Source: Mesorhizobium loti
Lineage (GTDB): Bacteria; Pseudomonadota; Alphaproteobacteria; Rhizobiales; Rhizobiaceae
Reading direction: 5' to 3'
Assembly: GCA_002356515.1 (NCBI GenBank)
Contig: AP017605.1
Coordinates: 5,193,020-5,257,019 of the forward strand
Length of the DNA: 64,000 nucleotides
In this document: in pieces, positions 26,539-37,026 of the stretch
Layout of the letters: each line of letters starts with the position of its first letter
Position numbering within the stretch: position 1 is the first letter of the stretch
Program-made: the position numbers and the translations under genes
The notes under the pieces: model-generated
Told to the model about the DNA's origin: nothing
The model's input: only the letters and a program-made list of their open reading frames with translations
The model's database searches: none

Positions 26539-27198
26539 TTGCCGCCAGGCTATTCTTTCGTCATCGCCGACGATCATCCGCTGTTTCGCGGTGCTCTGCG
26601 CGAAGCGCTTGCCGGCATCGGCAATGTCGCTGTCATTCACGAGGCTGGTGATTTCGAAAGCGCAAAGGCATTGGTCGTGGCCAATGAGGATGTCGATCTG
26701 GTACTGCTCGATTTGTCGATGCCGGGCGCCAGCGGCCTCTCCGGCCTGATTTCGCTGCGCGGTATCCATCCTGCGGTGCCGCTTATCGTGGTCTCGGCGC
26801 ATGACGATCCGGCGACCATCAGGCGCGCGCTCGATCTTGGCGCCTCCGGCTTCATCTCCAAATCGGCCAGCATGGAGGAGATCCGCAACGCCGTGCAATC
26901 GGTGCTGGCCGGCGACATCGCCGCGCCCGTCGGTGTCGATCTCGGCGTCGAGCGCGATCCAGAGATATCGGACCTGATCAAGCGCCTGCAGGCGCTGACG
27001 CCGCAGCAGACCCGCGTGCTCGGTATGCTGGCCGAGGGTCTGCTCAACAAGCAGATCGCCTATGAGCTCGGCGTTTCCGAGGCGACCATCAAGGCGCACG
27101 TTTCTGCCATCCTGCAGAAGCTTGGCGTCGACAGCCGCACCCAGGCGGTGATCCTTTTGTCCAAGATCGGCAGCGACCCGTTGCAGACCAACAGCTGA
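26539..27198 (+). CDS. NarL/LuxR-type response regulator
   Basis: 219 aa: receiver domain with D11-D12, phosphoacceptor D58 (LVLLDLSMPGASG) and K in ISKSAS, then a C-terminal LuxR helix-turn-helix (LTPQQTRVLGMLAEGLLNKQIA, SEATIKAHVSAILQKLGV). A TTG start at 26539 is supported by GGGAGG about 6-9 nt upstream. No kinase gene is adjacent. The large hybrid kinase at 33255-36764 is a candidate partner, since related kinases in other bacteria work with LuxR-type regulators, but this is inference from distance and type only. Confidence 0.92.
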   Translation: MPPGYSFVIADDHPLFRGALREALAGIGNVAVIHEAGDFESAKALVVANEDVDLVLLDLSMPGASGLSGLISLRGIHPAVPLIVVSAHDDPATIRRALDLGASGFISKSASMEEIRNAVQSVLAGDIAAPVGVDLGVERDPEISDLIKRLQALTPQQTRVLGMLAEGLLNKQIAYELGVSEATIKAHVSAILQKLGVDSRTQAVILLSKIGSDPLQTNS

Positions 27199-27215
27199 GT
27201 GCCTGCGTCGTCCGC

Positions 27216-28724
27216 TCAATCGGAACACTCAACCTCTTTTCGCACAGGCCGGGCGTTGAAGCTCGCGAAGCTGATGGCGGCCATGATCCAGACGCCGATG
27301 CCGCCATAGAGCATCACCCAGCCAAAGCCGTTGCGCAAGGCATTGTGGACGACGGAATCGGCAAGATCGGTATTGGGGTTTCCTGCCGCGATGCCGTCGG
27401 CGAACAGACGCAGCTGGTTGGCGTCGAGGTCGGGCAGTGCAACGCTCAGATGCGCCAGCACGCCACTCGCCAGGATGAAGCCCATCACCGCTATGTTCAC
27501 CGCCAGTGAAACCATGCGGGCGCTCATGTCGATGCCGGACGCCATGCCCGCCCGGTCGCTTGAAACGGAGCCCGTTGTCGTGTTGGTGACGGGCGTATTG
27601 GTGATGCCAAGACCGGTTCCAGCGATCAGGCAGCCGGGCAGCATCGTCAGCCAGTCTGGCCGCGCGGCGGCGCTGCCGAACTTCATCAGGATGAAACCGA
27701 CGCCGATGATGACGAGCCCGGCCGGAATGATGACGCCGGGCTGGTAGCGCAGCGAAAGCCGCTCCGCCAAGGGCGGCATGGCGAGTGTCGGCAGCGTGTA
27801 GGCGAGCAGGGCAAGGCCGGTGGCGACGCTGTCATAGCCGAGCCCGGCATGGAACCAGATCGGCAGGTAGATCATGAACGGCCAATAGGAGAGGTTCATC
27901 GCCGCCGAGCCGACGATCGCGCCGGAAAACGGCCGGATCCGGAAGACCGAGAAGTCGAACATCGGCCGCTGGCTGATCCGCTCGGTGATGAGGAAGGCGA
28001 TGAAGCTCGCAATCGAGATGCCGAGGATCGCCAGCGCCGCCGGACTGGCGAAACCGAGATCCGGTCCCTGCGTGATGTAGAAGACGAGACAGAAGACTGA
28101 TGGCGACAGCGTCACGATGCCCGCCAGGTCGAGCTTGCCCGCCTGTGGGTCCTTCGATTCATGGACGCCGGTCAAAGCCAGTACGAAGGCCACGGCCGCT
28201 GCCGGCACGTGGATGAGGAACACCCATTCCCAGCTCGAGACCGCGACGATGCCACCGCCGATGATGGGTCCGAAGCCGAGGCCAACACCGAAGATGACGC
28301 CCCACCAGCCCCAGGCGACGGCGCGCTCGCGCCCTTCCCTGAATTCGGAAGACAGCACGGCGAGCTGGCAGATCAGCATCGCGCCGCCGCTCAAACCTTG
28401 CAGGAACCGGGCGACGATCAAGGTCGATACGTCGTCCGCCAGGCCGCAGATCAGCGACGTCAGACCGAAGACGGCGATGGAAACCAGGAAGACGCGCTTG
28501 CGTCCGTAGCGGTCGGCGATGGTGCCGACCGCCATCAGCACGGTCGTGACCGCGATCGTGTATGCGTTCATCACCCATTGCAATTGCCTGAAGTCGGCAT
28601 GCAGCTCTTGCTCCAATGTCGGCAGGATGGTGGGAACGCTTGAAATCTCCAGCCCGAACATCAGGCATGCCAGGCATGCGGCAGACAGAACGACGATGCC
28701 GCGACGGGTCAGGGCAGTGGGCAT
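27216..28724 (-). CDS. MFS drug exporter, DHA2 (EmrB/QacA) family
   Basis: 502 aa with 14 predicted helices, as in DHA2 proton-driven exporters. Family motifs: WVMNAYTIAVTTVLMAVGTIADRYGRKRVF (motif A), LIVARFLQGLSGGA (motif B) and GVGLGFGPIIGGGI (motif C of antiporters). Start ATG 28724 with AAAGG 7 nt upstream (a TTG two codons earlier is in frame). A LysR-type gene is divergent and probably regulates it. Substrate unknown. Confidence 0.9.
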   Translation of the reverse strand: MPTALTRRGIVVLSAACLACLMFGLEISSVPTILPTLEQELHADFRQLQWVMNAYTIAVTTVLMAVGTIADRYGRKRVFLVSIAVFGLTSLICGLADDVSTLIVARFLQGLSGGAMLICQLAVLSSEFREGRERAVAWGWWGVIFGVGLGFGPIIGGGIVAVSSWEWVFLIHVPAAAVAFVLALTGVHESKDPQAGKLDLAGIVTLSPSVFCLVFYITQGPDLGFASPAALAILGISIASFIAFLITERISQRPMFDFSVFRIRPFSGAIVGSAAMNLSYWPFMIYLPIWFHAGLGYDSVATGLALLAYTLPTLAMPPLAERLSLRYQPGVIIPAGLVIIGVGFILMKFGSAAARPDWLTMLPGCLIAGTGLGITNTPVTNTTTGSVSSDRAGMASGIDMSARMVSLAVNIAVMGFILASGVLAHLSVALPDLDANQLRLFADGIAAGNPNTDLADSVVHNALRNGFGWVMLYGGIGVWIMAAISFASFNARPVRKEVECSD

Positions 28725-28859
28725 GATCAAACCTTTCGACTTCTTGGGCAGGACGAGTCGGTATGACGGCCGCCCCGCTCAACCCAGACTAGGTCAGGCT
28801 TGATCATTTTAGAATTGCATGGTTGGCTATTTCAGAGACAACAATATGAGATAACTGAC

Positions 28860-29768
28860 ATGACGCTGGACGTAGATGCGGTGAAAGCTTTCGTCGCCGT
28901 CGCCGAGTTGCGCAGTTTTACACGCGCGGCCGAGGCGCTTGGCAGCACGCAAGGCGCAATCAGTGTCAAGCTGAAGCGGCTTGAGGATCGGGTGGGGCAG
29001 AAGCTGATCGAGCGGACGCCGCGACTGGTGCGCCTTTCAGCGCGTGGTGCGGTGTTCCTCGAACCGGCGCGCGATCTGCTCGCCGCGCACGACCGTGCCG
29101 TCGCCAGCCTCGCCGCTGTTCGCCGCCACTTTCGGCTGGGCATTGCCACCCATGTCGGCGGTGCCGAAGTGCCGACCTTGCTGGCGCGCCTCAATGCGCA
29201 TGATCCCGCCTTGACCATCGAGGTGCGGCTCGACGACACGCGCGAGTTGATCGCTGCGTTCGATCGTGGCGACCTCGATGCCGCGATCGTCCGGCGCGAG
29301 GACGACCGCCGCGACGGCGAGGTGCTGGCGCCCGAACATTTCGGCTGGTATGCCACGCCGGATTTCGTCTACCGCGCCGGCGAGCCACTGCGGCTGGCGG
29401 CCTCCGCGCCTTCCTGTAGCATCCGCGACGTCATCACCGGCACGCTCGATGCGGTTGGAATACCGTGGACGCAGGTTTTCCTCGGCTGCGGCTCCTTCGC
29501 CGTTGCCGAGGCCGTTTCCGCCGGCCTCGCCGCCGGGGCCTTCTCGTCTCGCCTGGTTCCGCCCGGCACCATCGAGGTCAGCCGAAAGTTCGGCCTGCCG
29601 CCGCTGCCAGCGTCGGAGATCATGCTCTTGTCCACGCTCTCGGACGCTCAATCGCGCGATGCGTTGCGCACCCTTGCCATGGCGTTTCGCGAGCATCGTC
29701 CATCGCCGGCAGCCAACGGCGCGAAGCCCCGGTTCCGCAATTCGCAGATGGTGGACAGCTCCGTCTGA
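28860..29768 (+). CDS. LysR-family transcriptional regulator
   Basis: 302 aa: N-terminal winged HTH (VDAVKAFVAVAELRSFTRAA, STQGAISVKLKRLEDRVG) and a C-terminal effector-binding domain. It lies divergent from the MFS exporter with a 135-nt spacer, the classical arrangement for a regulator controlling its neighbour. ATG at 28860 gives the standard N-terminus (MTLDVDAVKAF). Inducer unknown. Confidence 0.9.
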   Translation: MTLDVDAVKAFVAVAELRSFTRAAEALGSTQGAISVKLKRLEDRVGQKLIERTPRLVRLSARGAVFLEPARDLLAAHDRAVASLAAVRRHFRLGIATHVGGAEVPTLLARLNAHDPALTIEVRLDDTRELIAAFDRGDLDAAIVRREDDRRDGEVLAPEHFGWYATPDFVYRAGEPLRLAASAPSCSIRDVITGTLDAVGIPWTQVFLGCGSFAVAEAVSAGLAAGAFSSRLVPPGTIEVSRKFGLPPLPASEIMLLSTLSDAQSRDALRTLAMAFREHRPSPAANGAKPRFRNSQMVDSSV

Positions 29769-29810
29769 GGCTGTCGACCCGCGTCTGCGCGATGACGCCG
29801 AACGAGTGTC

Positions 29811-31081
29811 TCAGCGATAGTTTTCGACGGCTGAGCCCAGTTGCGGCGCGGCATCATCCTCGGTCGGCCGCGAAGGGTTCCGCGCCCCGCCGATTGCCGC
29901 GCCAAGGCCGAGCGATGCGATCGCCACCAGCGGAATGCCGGCGATCCAGGGCAGTCGCGGCGCCAGTGCGTAAAGCGCCGTGCCGATCGATGGCCCCAGC
30001 GAATCCTTGAGGTCGACCGCCACCGAAGAAGCCGCCATGTAGGAGGCGCGCCGTGCGGACGGCGCCAGCGCATTGACGGCGGTCGGCACCAGCGGTCCGA
30101 CCAGCATCTGCGCGATCGAGCACAGGCTGACGGCTCCGATCAGCGTCAGCATTGAAGGCGAGGCGGCCAGCAGCGCGAAGGCGAGTATAGTCGCGAGGCC
30201 GGCACCGACTGTCAGCCAGAGAGCCGACCGTGCCTCGACCAACCGGCTGACCAGCATCTGCAGGCTGACTGTCAGCGCGGCGGCGTAGGCGAACAGCGCG
30301 CCGACGCCCGATGGTGTCAGCGTCCCGGCATCGTGCGCGTAGAGCGGGATCACCGCCTCGATCCAGTTGCCGGCGACCTCGAAGAGCACGACCAGAGCAG
30401 CAGCTTCGCCAGCCGGCCGTCGCGGAACGCCGGCAGCAGCGCGGACAGGCCCTCCTCTTCATCGTCCTCACCGTCGTGGCGGTCATCACCGGTGCCGACG
30501 CCGATCGTCTCACTCAGGGCGAAGAGCATCGCGATGCCACCCAGCACAAGCGTGGTACCGCCGGCAAGAAACACGCTGCGCAGCGACACGAGCGCTAGCA
30601 AGGCGCCGCAGGCCGGTCCAAGGATCTGCCCGGCGCTTGAACTCACGCGCGCCAGGCTGAACCAGCGCGGATGCGTCGATGGCGGGGTCACGTCGGCGAT
30701 CGCGGCCAGAATCGTCGGATGAAGCACCGATTCGCACATGCCGGTCAGAAGCAGCACGATTGCGGTGACGGTGACGCCATGCACGAAGAACAGGGCCAGG
30801 AAGCCGGCCCCGACGCCGAGCGACGAGGCTATCAGCACCGGTCGCCGGCCGACCCGGTCGGCGATGCCGCCGATCAGTGGTGCCGCCAGCAACTCGCCGC
30901 CGGCATAGCAGCCGAACAGCAGGCCGATCGCGCCGACGGGAATGCCCGCCTCGCTACTCGCCCAGAGCGGAAAGAAAGGCATCAGCGCGCCATCGGCGAA
31001 ACCCGCACAGAAGAAGAGCAGAAGCCCCAACAGGGCCGGGCGAGGGGCAGCGCGAAAGGAGGAAAGAAGCGTGTTGATCAT
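29811..31081 (-). pseudogene. MFS transporter split by a frameshift
   Basis: Two adjoining frames together make one 12-helix MFS transporter of about 420 aa. The first (31081 to about 30395) has helices 1-6 with GGIADRVGRRPVLIASS (motif A), and the second (about 30400-29811) continues with FEVAGNWIEAVIPLYAHDAG and helices 7-12. The break lies at about 30392-30402 in a CTG-rich tract. Restoring one G there (CTGCTGCTGCTG instead of CTGCTGCTCTG) joins the frames in phase as KLLLLVVLFEV. This is either a slippage mutation or a sequencing error. Between the halves is an acidic loop (DDRHDGEDDEEEG). Confidence 0.82.
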
Positions 31082-31221
31082 GGCGTCACCTGCGCATGGA
31101 GGCCCGACTGTCGTAGACGGTCTGGAAGATTGCGCGTTGGTTGACGTAAACGCCTACGGTCGCCAGCAGCGACAGGAAGGTTTGAGCCGCATGGTTGAAA
31201 CCCATGCGGCGATGGAAGCGT

Positions 31222-31878
31222 TCAGCCGAGCCGCACGGACAGTTCGACGTCCTCGCCAAACGGCGTGGACATGCAGCCCGATGCCGGCGAGCGTACCCGC
31301 TCCAGATATTCAGGCGAGAAGTCGGCATTGTCGGCGATGACCAGCGCGCCGGGCCTGAGCCGGCTCTCGACCAGGCTAAGGATCTCCGGATAGATCGCCT
31401 TGGCGCCATCGAGCAGCAAAAGGTCGATCGTCTCAGGCAGGTCGGCGCTCAGCGTCTCAAGCGCGTCTCCCTCGCGGATCTCCACCAGGTCGATGAGGCC
31501 GCCCTCGGTCAGATTGGCCTTGGCCCGCATCACCTTGGACGGTTCGAATTCGGTGGTGATCAGGCGGCCGCCGCCATTGTCCCTGAGCGCCGCCGCAAGA
31601 TAGAGCGCCGAGATGCCGAACGAGGTGCCGAACTCGATGATGACGCGCGCGCCGCTGCTGCGCGCCAGCATGTAGAGCAGCGTGCCGGTCTCCGGCGAGA
31701 TCGCCAGCCAGAGGTCCTTCAGCCGTCCGTAGAAATCGACATATTCGGTCTTGCTGTTGAGCAGGCGCGCCCGCTCTTCTTGCGAGAGCGCGGCCACCGC
31801 CGGACTGGTCGTGGCATTGGCTTCCTTGAACAGGCGGGCGAGCAGGGGGCCCAGCGGGGCGTTGGTCAGCGTCGTCAT
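31222..31878 (-). CDS. Class I SAM-dependent O-methyltransferase
   Basis: 218-aa methyltransferase of the catechol/caffeoyl-CoA O-methyltransferase type (Methyltransf_24/3). The SAM site is VIIEFGTSFGISALYLAAAL (motif I), with TTEFEPSK (acidic residue for the ribose), GDALETL and IDLLLLDGAKAIYPEIL (motif with the metal/substrate Asp), then GALVIADNADF. Start ATG 31878 with GGAGAG 5 nt upstream. The divergent TetR gene probably controls it. Substrate unknown. Confidence 0.88.
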   Translation of the reverse strand: MTTLTNAPLGPLLARLFKEANATTSPAVAALSQEERARLLNSKTEYVDFYGRLKDLWLAISPETGTLLYMLARSSGARVIIEFGTSFGISALYLAAALRDNGGGRLITTEFEPSKVMRAKANLTEGGLIDLVEIREGDALETLSADLPETIDLLLLDGAKAIYPEILSLVESRLRPGALVIADNADFSPEYLERVRSPASGCMSTPFGEDVELSVRLG

Positions 31879-31972
31879 GAAAACTCTCCGGTCGAAAATG
31901 ACTGCGTTCTTGTGTCGGGCTGAAAATACGAATAATCCTTCAGGTTTCCAATTCGCATTGCCGAGCCGAGAC

Positions 31973-32605
31973 ATGACCGGACGCCCAAGCCATTCGATTT
32001 CCTCACGAAAACAGCCCAAACAGGCTCGCGCCGCGGACCTTGTTGAGGCGATTTTGCAGGCTGCTGCTCAGGTTTTGGCGAGCGAAGGCGCGCAGCGTTT
32101 CACCACCACGCGCGTGGCCGAAAAGGCCGGCGTCAGTGTCGGCTCGCTCTATCAGTATTTCCCCAACAAGGCCGCACTTCTGTTCAGGCTGCAGAGCGAT
32201 GAATGGCGGCAGACGGGCGGCCTGCTGCGCACCATACTCGAGGATGATCGGAAACCGCCGCTCGAACGGCTGCGTGCCCTTGTCCACGCCTTCATCCGCT
32301 CCGAATGCGAAGAGGCCGAGGTGCGCGTGGCACTCAATGACGCCGCCCCTCTCTATCGCGACGCACCGGAGGCGCACGAGGCGAGAGCCTCGGGGGAACG
32401 CACCGTCCAGACCTTTCTGCGGGAGGCATTGCCCGAGGCCCCGGAGGCCGTCCGCGCCCTGGCCGGCGATCTGATCAAAACGACACTCAGCGCGGTGGGG
32501 AAGGATTTTTCGGAAAGCCCGCGAACACCGGCCGAGATCGAAACCTATGCCGATGCGATGGCCGACATGTTCTGCGCTTACCTCGAAAGTCTCGGACATC
32601 GCTGA
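31973..32605 (+). CDS. TetR-family transcriptional regulator
   Basis: 210 aa: TetR HTH (ILQAAAQVLASEGAQRFTTTRVAEKAGVSVGSLYQYFPNKAALL, about 27-70) and an all-helical ligand/dimerisation domain. Start ATG 31973 (MTGRPSHS). Divergent from the O-methyltransferase gene with a 94-nt spacer. Weak inverted repeats in the spacer (for example CTGAA 31920 and TTCAG 31943) are possible operators but not convincing. Confidence 0.9.
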   Translation: MTGRPSHSISSRKQPKQARAADLVEAILQAAAQVLASEGAQRFTTTRVAEKAGVSVGSLYQYFPNKAALLFRLQSDEWRQTGGLLRTILEDDRKPPLERLRALVHAFIRSECEEAEVRVALNDAAPLYRDAPEAHEARASGERTVQTFLREALPEAPEAVRALAGDLIKTTLSAVGKDFSESPRTPAEIETYADAMADMFCAYLESLGHR

Positions 32606-32728
32606 GGCGATGATAGCTCGCTATTTGGCGGCCGCACCCAGGGGGTGATCCAGTAGCGATCCGCTACAGCCGGTGGGATAGTGATTCCACGACGATGAAC
32701 CGCCCAGGCGCGGCTCGGCGTCAATCTT

Positions 32729-33208
32729 TCACTGGAGTGGATCGACCCGCTTCGCGTCGATAACTGAGTAGGTCGCGTCCGCTTCTTTCCCCGATCCTCG
32801 TCGCCCAATTTCTTCGATAAGAACATTTGCAAACGAAGCGCCCGCTCCTAACACGACCCAGAGCGGCACACCGATAGCTGTTCCAAGCGCGGCAATTCCG
32901 GCACTCTGGGTTCCAAAGAGGGCAATTCCTGCGGCGGCTCCTGCAACCCCTAGTCGCCCGGTACGGCTGCGATTGTCCCAGCCAACCTGTTTTGTTTTGA
33001 GAGCTATAATCTTCATCGTCGCCCAAACAACACGACTCTTCAGTGTCGCGCCAATCGCCGCCTTGGCTTTTTTCGACTTGGGGAGGTCTGACGATCGAAT
33101 ATCAAGAAGGTCATTGGCCCACGCCCGAAGGGCCAGAAGCTCCGAAGGCGAAGCGGTATCCGTGATTAACGTTGCAAACTGCCTGCCTGTCGGCTCATCT
33201 TCTGCCAT
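32729..33208 (-). CDS. Hypothetical protein with a glycine-zipper membrane segment
   Basis: 159 aa. The first 90 residues are charged and helical (PKSKKAKAAIGATLKSRVVWATMKIIALK), and residues about 88-140 are a Gly/Ala-rich hydrophobic hairpin (GVAGAAAGIALFGTQSAGIAALG, GVPLWVVLGAGASFANVLI), with a short polar tail. The coding sequence is visibly less GC-rich than its neighbours and uses codons rare around it, which suggests recent acquisition. No family is known to me. The ribosome-binding site is weak. Glycine-zipper hairpins of this type occur in membrane-inserting proteins, but there is no partner gene pointing to toxin or defence use. Confidence 0.6.
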   Translation of the reverse strand: MAEDEPTGRQFATLITDTASPSELLALRAWANDLLDIRSSDLPKSKKAKAAIGATLKSRVVWATMKIIALKTKQVGWDNRSRTGRLGVAGAAAGIALFGTQSAGIAALGTAIGVPLWVVLGAGASFANVLIEEIGRRGSGKEADATYSVIDAKRVDPLQ

Positions 33209-33254
33209 CGCGACTTCGTTCTGTCAGGGTTTCAAATTCTCAACCTCTGTACGG

Positions 33255-36200
33255 TTATTCAGCGGCCGATGCCAGCGGCCTGACCCTGGCCATCATCGAG
33301 CGCAACACCGCCGGTTTCAACGGCTTGTTGATCACCGGAATATCGAGCCCGCTTGCTGCCGCCCGCACTTCGTTGGAACGGTCTGCAGTGACCAGCACGG
33401 CCGGCAGGTCGTCGCCATGGATGGCGCGCAACCTGGCAATGATGTCGAGACCGGTTTCGCCGTCGAGATGATAGTCGGCAAGCACGATGTCCGGTCGGTG
33501 TGGCTCGGCGTTCTCCAGATCGCGTGAGCCGGACACCGTGTCGACCTTGCATCCCCAGCCTTCGAGCAGCGACCTCATCCCGTCGAGGATGCGGGCGTCG
33601 TTGTCGATGCAGAGCACATGCAGTCCGGCAAGCGAAGCCGCGGCCCGGGCGGGAGCCTTGCTTTCGACCTCGCGTCGCGGCTCCTGCACCGCCGCGACGG
33701 GCAGGATGACGGAAAAGCGCGTACCTCTGCCCGGATTGGAGAAGATGCGGATTTCGAGCCTGAGCACCCGGGCAATGCGGTCGACGATGGAGAGGCCGAG
33801 ACCAAGACCCTCGGCCTCGCGCGCGCCTTCATCCAACCGGGTGAACTCATGGAAGACGGTGTTCAGCTTGTCGCCGGCAATGCCGATGCCGGTGTCGATC
33901 ACCTGGATTTCCGCCAGTTCGCCGCGCCGCCTGACGCCGACCAGGATGCGGCCGTGCCGTGTGTATTTGATGGCGTTGGAAACGAGATTCTGGATCAGGC
34001 GGCGCAGCAGATTGCGGTCGGTCACCACCGTCAGAGACGACGGCATGATCGTCAGGCTTAGCTTTTTCTCCGCCGCCATTGGGCGAAAATCATTGCCGAT
34101 CTGGCGCAGCAATCCGTCGAGGTTGAAGGCGGTATCGTCCGGCTTCATCGCGCCGGCATCGAGGCGCGAAATGTCGAGCACGGCGCCCAAAATGGTCTCG
34201 ACCGATTCCAGGGAGGACTCGATGTTGACCGCCGCCTTGCCGGCCGGGCCCTTGCCGGCCTTCTCGATCAGCGACGAGCAATAGAGCCGGGCGGCGTTCA
34301 GCGGCTGCAGGATGTCGTGGCCGGCAGCGGCGAGGAAGCGCGTCTTGCCGAGATTGGCCTCCTCGGCCAGCATCTGCGCCTGCGCCAGTTCCTCGTTGAC
34401 CCGGGTCAACTCCTCATTGACCCTAGTCAGTTCGATAGTGCGGGTCTTGACCCGCTGTTCCAGCGATTCATTGGCGCGCTTCAGCGCCAGATCCTGCTCG
34501 ACACGCCCCGAAATGTCGGCATAGGTGGCGACGATGCCGCCATCCGGCATCTCGTTGGAGCGCAGCTCCAGGATGCGGCCGCTGGTCTTCAGCTCCATCT
34601 GCCAGGGGCTGACAAAGCTGGTCAGCCGGTTGAGCATCGTCACGCGCTGGTCGGTGGGGATGTCGCCGCGCTCGGCGAGATGGCGCAGGATCTGGTCGAG
34701 CGAGACGCCGACCTGGCCCATCTCGTCGGGCAGGTCGAACAGCGTCCGGTATTGGCGGTTCCAGCAGATCAGGCGGAAGTCGCGATCGAAGACGGTGATG
34801 CCTTGCTCCATCTGGTCGAGCGCGATCTGCAGCAGGTCGCGATTGTGCTGCAGCGCCTCGGTGGCGTCGTCGAGCAGGCGGAAGGCGTCCCGGGATTCGC
34901 GGTCATGGCGCCGAAACAGCAGCGACAGGATCAGCCGCGCCGAGGAGGAGCCGACGGCACTGGCCAGAAGCTGCTCGGAGAAGCGAATGACGTCCATGCT
35001 CGCCTGCTCCTTGCCGAGCAGCGTGGTGCCGTTGGTCTTCTCGAACGACTGGAACGAGCGCTCGGTGCGCTCGACGCCGAGGTAGCGACCGATCGTGTCC
35101 TTGAGGTCGTTGACGGTGATGGCGGTGCGGAAGCGGCGCAGGCTCGGCATCGGGCCGGCATCCCTTGGCACGAAGATCGACGCCTGGATGCGTTCCAGCG
35201 GCACCGACGCGCGCGACAGCGAGCCAAGGACGAAAAACAGCGTGTTGATCGACAGGCTCCACAACACGCCATGGTTCAGCGGTTCGGCCACGGTGCCGAA
35301 CAGCGCCTGCGGCCGCAGCGCCTCGAAACCGAACAGCCCGTGCACGAGGATGTCGGCATCGGGCGCGACAAACGACGGCAGGAGCAACGTGTAGCCCCAG
35401 ACGAGGATGCCGGCGACCATGCCGAGTGCGGCACCCCTGCCGTTGGCGCCGCGCCAGATCAGCCCGCCGATCAGCGCCGGCGCGAACTGCGCGATGGCCG
35501 CGAAGGACATCAGCCCGATCGACGACAGCCGCGCTGAGTTGGTGCTCTCGCGATAGTAGAGGAAGGCGATGAACAACAGGATGAAGATCGCCCCGCGCCG
35601 CACATTGAGGATCAGCGTCGACCAGTCTTCATTCTCGGAAGTCGAGGTCTTGAGCAGGCGGCGCACGAACAGCGGAATGACGAGGTCGTTGGAGATCATG
35701 ATCGACAGCGCCACGCTTTCGACGATCACCATCGCTGTTGCCGCCGACAGCCCGCCGATGAAGGCCGCCATGGCGAGCACGTCGTGGCCGCTGAACAGCG
35801 GCAGCGACAGCACGTAGAGATCGCTGCTGGTCCCGGTGCCGACCAGCGACAGGCCGGCAAAGGCGATCGGCAGCACGAACAGGTTGATCGCCACGAGGTA
35901 GAGCGGAAACACCCAGGTCGCGGTGCGCAATTCGGCCTCGCCGCGGTTTTCGACGATGGTGACGTAGAACTGCCGCGGCAGCATGATGATGGCAAAGCCG
36001 CTCAACCCCGTCAGCACCAGCCAGGTGGCGAGCGAGGTGTTGTAGCCCATCGCCTGGCGCACCTGCGCATTCTCAGCCAGCTTTGCGAACATGTCGCCCG
36101 GGCCGCCGAAGATCAGGAAGGTGACCATCAGGCCGATCGCCAGGAAGGCGGCGAGCTTGACCAAGGTTTCGACCGCCACCGCCAGCACCAGCCCGTCCTG

Positions 36201-36764
36201 GTGCTCGGTGGCGTCGGCATGACGGGTGCCGAACAGCACGGCAAACAGCGCCAGCAGCATGGCGACGACCAGCGAGATGTCGCTGACGAACGGGTCGAAG
36301 GAAGGCGGCGACCCCGTATAGTGCTCGACCATCAGGCTGACCGAACCGGAGATCGCCTTCAGCTGCAGCGCGATATAGGGCACCGCGCCGATGGTGGCGA
36401 TCAGCGTGGCGATCGCCGCGACCGTGAAACTTTTGCCGTAGCGCGCGCCGAGGAAGTCGGCGATCGAGGTGATCTTCTCGTTCTTGGCCAGCCGCACGAT
36501 GCGGTTGAGCAGCGGAAAACCGAATACGAACACCAGCACCGGGCCGGTATAAATGCCGAGGAATTCGAGACCGCGTTCGGAGGAGAGACCGACCGAGCCG
36601 AAGAAGGTCCAGGACGTGCAATAGATGGCCAGGCTGAGCGCATAGATGAAAGGCCGCGCTCGGCTCGACCCGGATGTCGCCGAGCGGCGGTCGCCCAGGC
36701 TGGCGATTGCGAACAGCAGCGTCACATAGGCGATCGCGATGATGACGATGAACAAGCCCTGCAC
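33255..36764 (-). CDS. Hybrid histidine kinase with Na+/solute-symporter-like sensor, PAS and receiver
   Basis: About 1169 aa. Residues 1 to about 480 form a sodium:solute symporter-like domain with 12-13 helices ([42 protein letters not shown]). A linker and PAS domain follow ([22 protein letters not shown]), then a coiled coil, the phosphoacceptor His in [16 protein letters not shown], ATPase boxes [10 protein letters not shown] and [14 protein letters not shown], and a C-terminal receiver ([12 protein letters not shown], phosphoacceptor D in [13 protein letters not shown] in VINKPLKP). This is the NahK/ErcS-like or CbrA-like architecture. I prefer the GTG at 36764 (VQGLFIV), with GGAGG about 10 nt upstream; a TTG at 36815 is also open. 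Receiver and kinase in one chain suggest feedback or phosphorelay to an unlinked phosphotransfer protein. Confidence 0.9.
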   Translation of the reverse strand: MQGLFIVIIAIAYVTLLFAIASLGDRRSATSGSSRARPFIYALSLAIYCTSWTFFGSVGLSSERGLEFLGIYTGPVLVFVFGFPLLNRIVRLAKNEKITSIADFLGARYGKSFTVAAIATLIATIGAVPYIALQLKAISGSVSLMVEHYTGSPPSFDPFVSDISLVVAMLLALFAVLFGTRHADATEHQDGLVLAVAVETLVKLAAFLAIGLMVTFLIFGGPGDMFAKLAENAQVRQAMGYNTSLATWLVLTGLSGFAIIMLPRQFYVTIVENRGEAELRTATWVFPLYLVAINLFVLPIAFAGLSLVGTGTSSDLYVLSLPLFSGHDVLAMAAFIGGLSAATAMVIVESVALSIMISNDLVIPLFVRRLLKTSTSENEDWSTLILNVRRGAIFILLFIAFLYYRESTNSARLSSIGLMSFAAIAQFAPALIGGLIWRGANGRGAALGMVAGILVWGYTLLLPSFVAPDADILVHGLFGFEALRPQALFGTVAEPLNHGVLWSLSINTLFFVLGSLSRASVPLERIQASIFVPRDAGPMPSLRRFRTAITVNDLKDTIGRYLGVERTERSFQSFEKTNGTTLLGKEQASMDVIRFSEQLLASAVGSSSARLILSLLFRRHDRESRDAFRLLDDATEALQHNRDLLQIALDQMEQGITVFDRDFRLICWNRQYRTLFDLPDEMGQVGVSLDQILRHLAERGDIPTDQRVTMLNRLTSFVSPWQMELKTSGRILELRSNEMPDGGIVATYADISGRVEQDLALKRANESLEQRVKTRTIELTRVNEELTRVNEELAQAQMLAEEANLGKTRFLAAAGHDILQPLNAARLYCSSLIEKAGKGPAGKAAVNIESSLESVETILGAVLDISRLDAGAMKPDDTAFNLDGLLRQIGNDFRPMAAEKKLSLTIMPSSLTVVTDRNLLRRLIQNLVSNAIKYTRHGRILVGVRRRGELAEIQVIDTGIGIAGDKLNTVFHEFTRLDEGAREAEGLGLGLSIVDRIARVLRLEIRIFSNPGRGTRFSVILPVAAVQEPRREVESKAPARAAASLAGLHVLCIDNDARILDGMRSLLEGWGCKVDTVSGSRDLENAEPHRPDIVLADYHLDGETGLDIIARLRAIHGDDLPAVLVTADRSNEVRAAASGLDIPVINKPLKPAVLRSMMARVRPLASAAE

Positions 36765-37026
36765 GCCTGGATTTTCCTCCTTTGCCGTCTTTCTATCCGG
36801 CTTGTCCGAACGCAATCACAGCTTGGCGCTGGAGTCCATTGCGGCTTTGGCAGCATGGTTGTGGTGCAAGATTCAGGAGGGAGGCCGAGGTGCCGTGACG
36901 GAAGGACAAAGCGGTTGCTTTCTCCTTTTTGCCCATGTTGCAACCGCAGGTTTTTGTTATGTTGCCGCCGGGTCGATGCCGCAAGGACGGAACGGCAGCG
37001 CGACCGGTCATGACAAGGAGGGTCGA

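Noticed and set aside
33255-36764. A stand-alone sodium/proline symporter gene
   Set aside because: The symporter-like part is in one uninterrupted frame with PAS, kinase and receiver domains, so it is a sensor module rather than a separate transporter.
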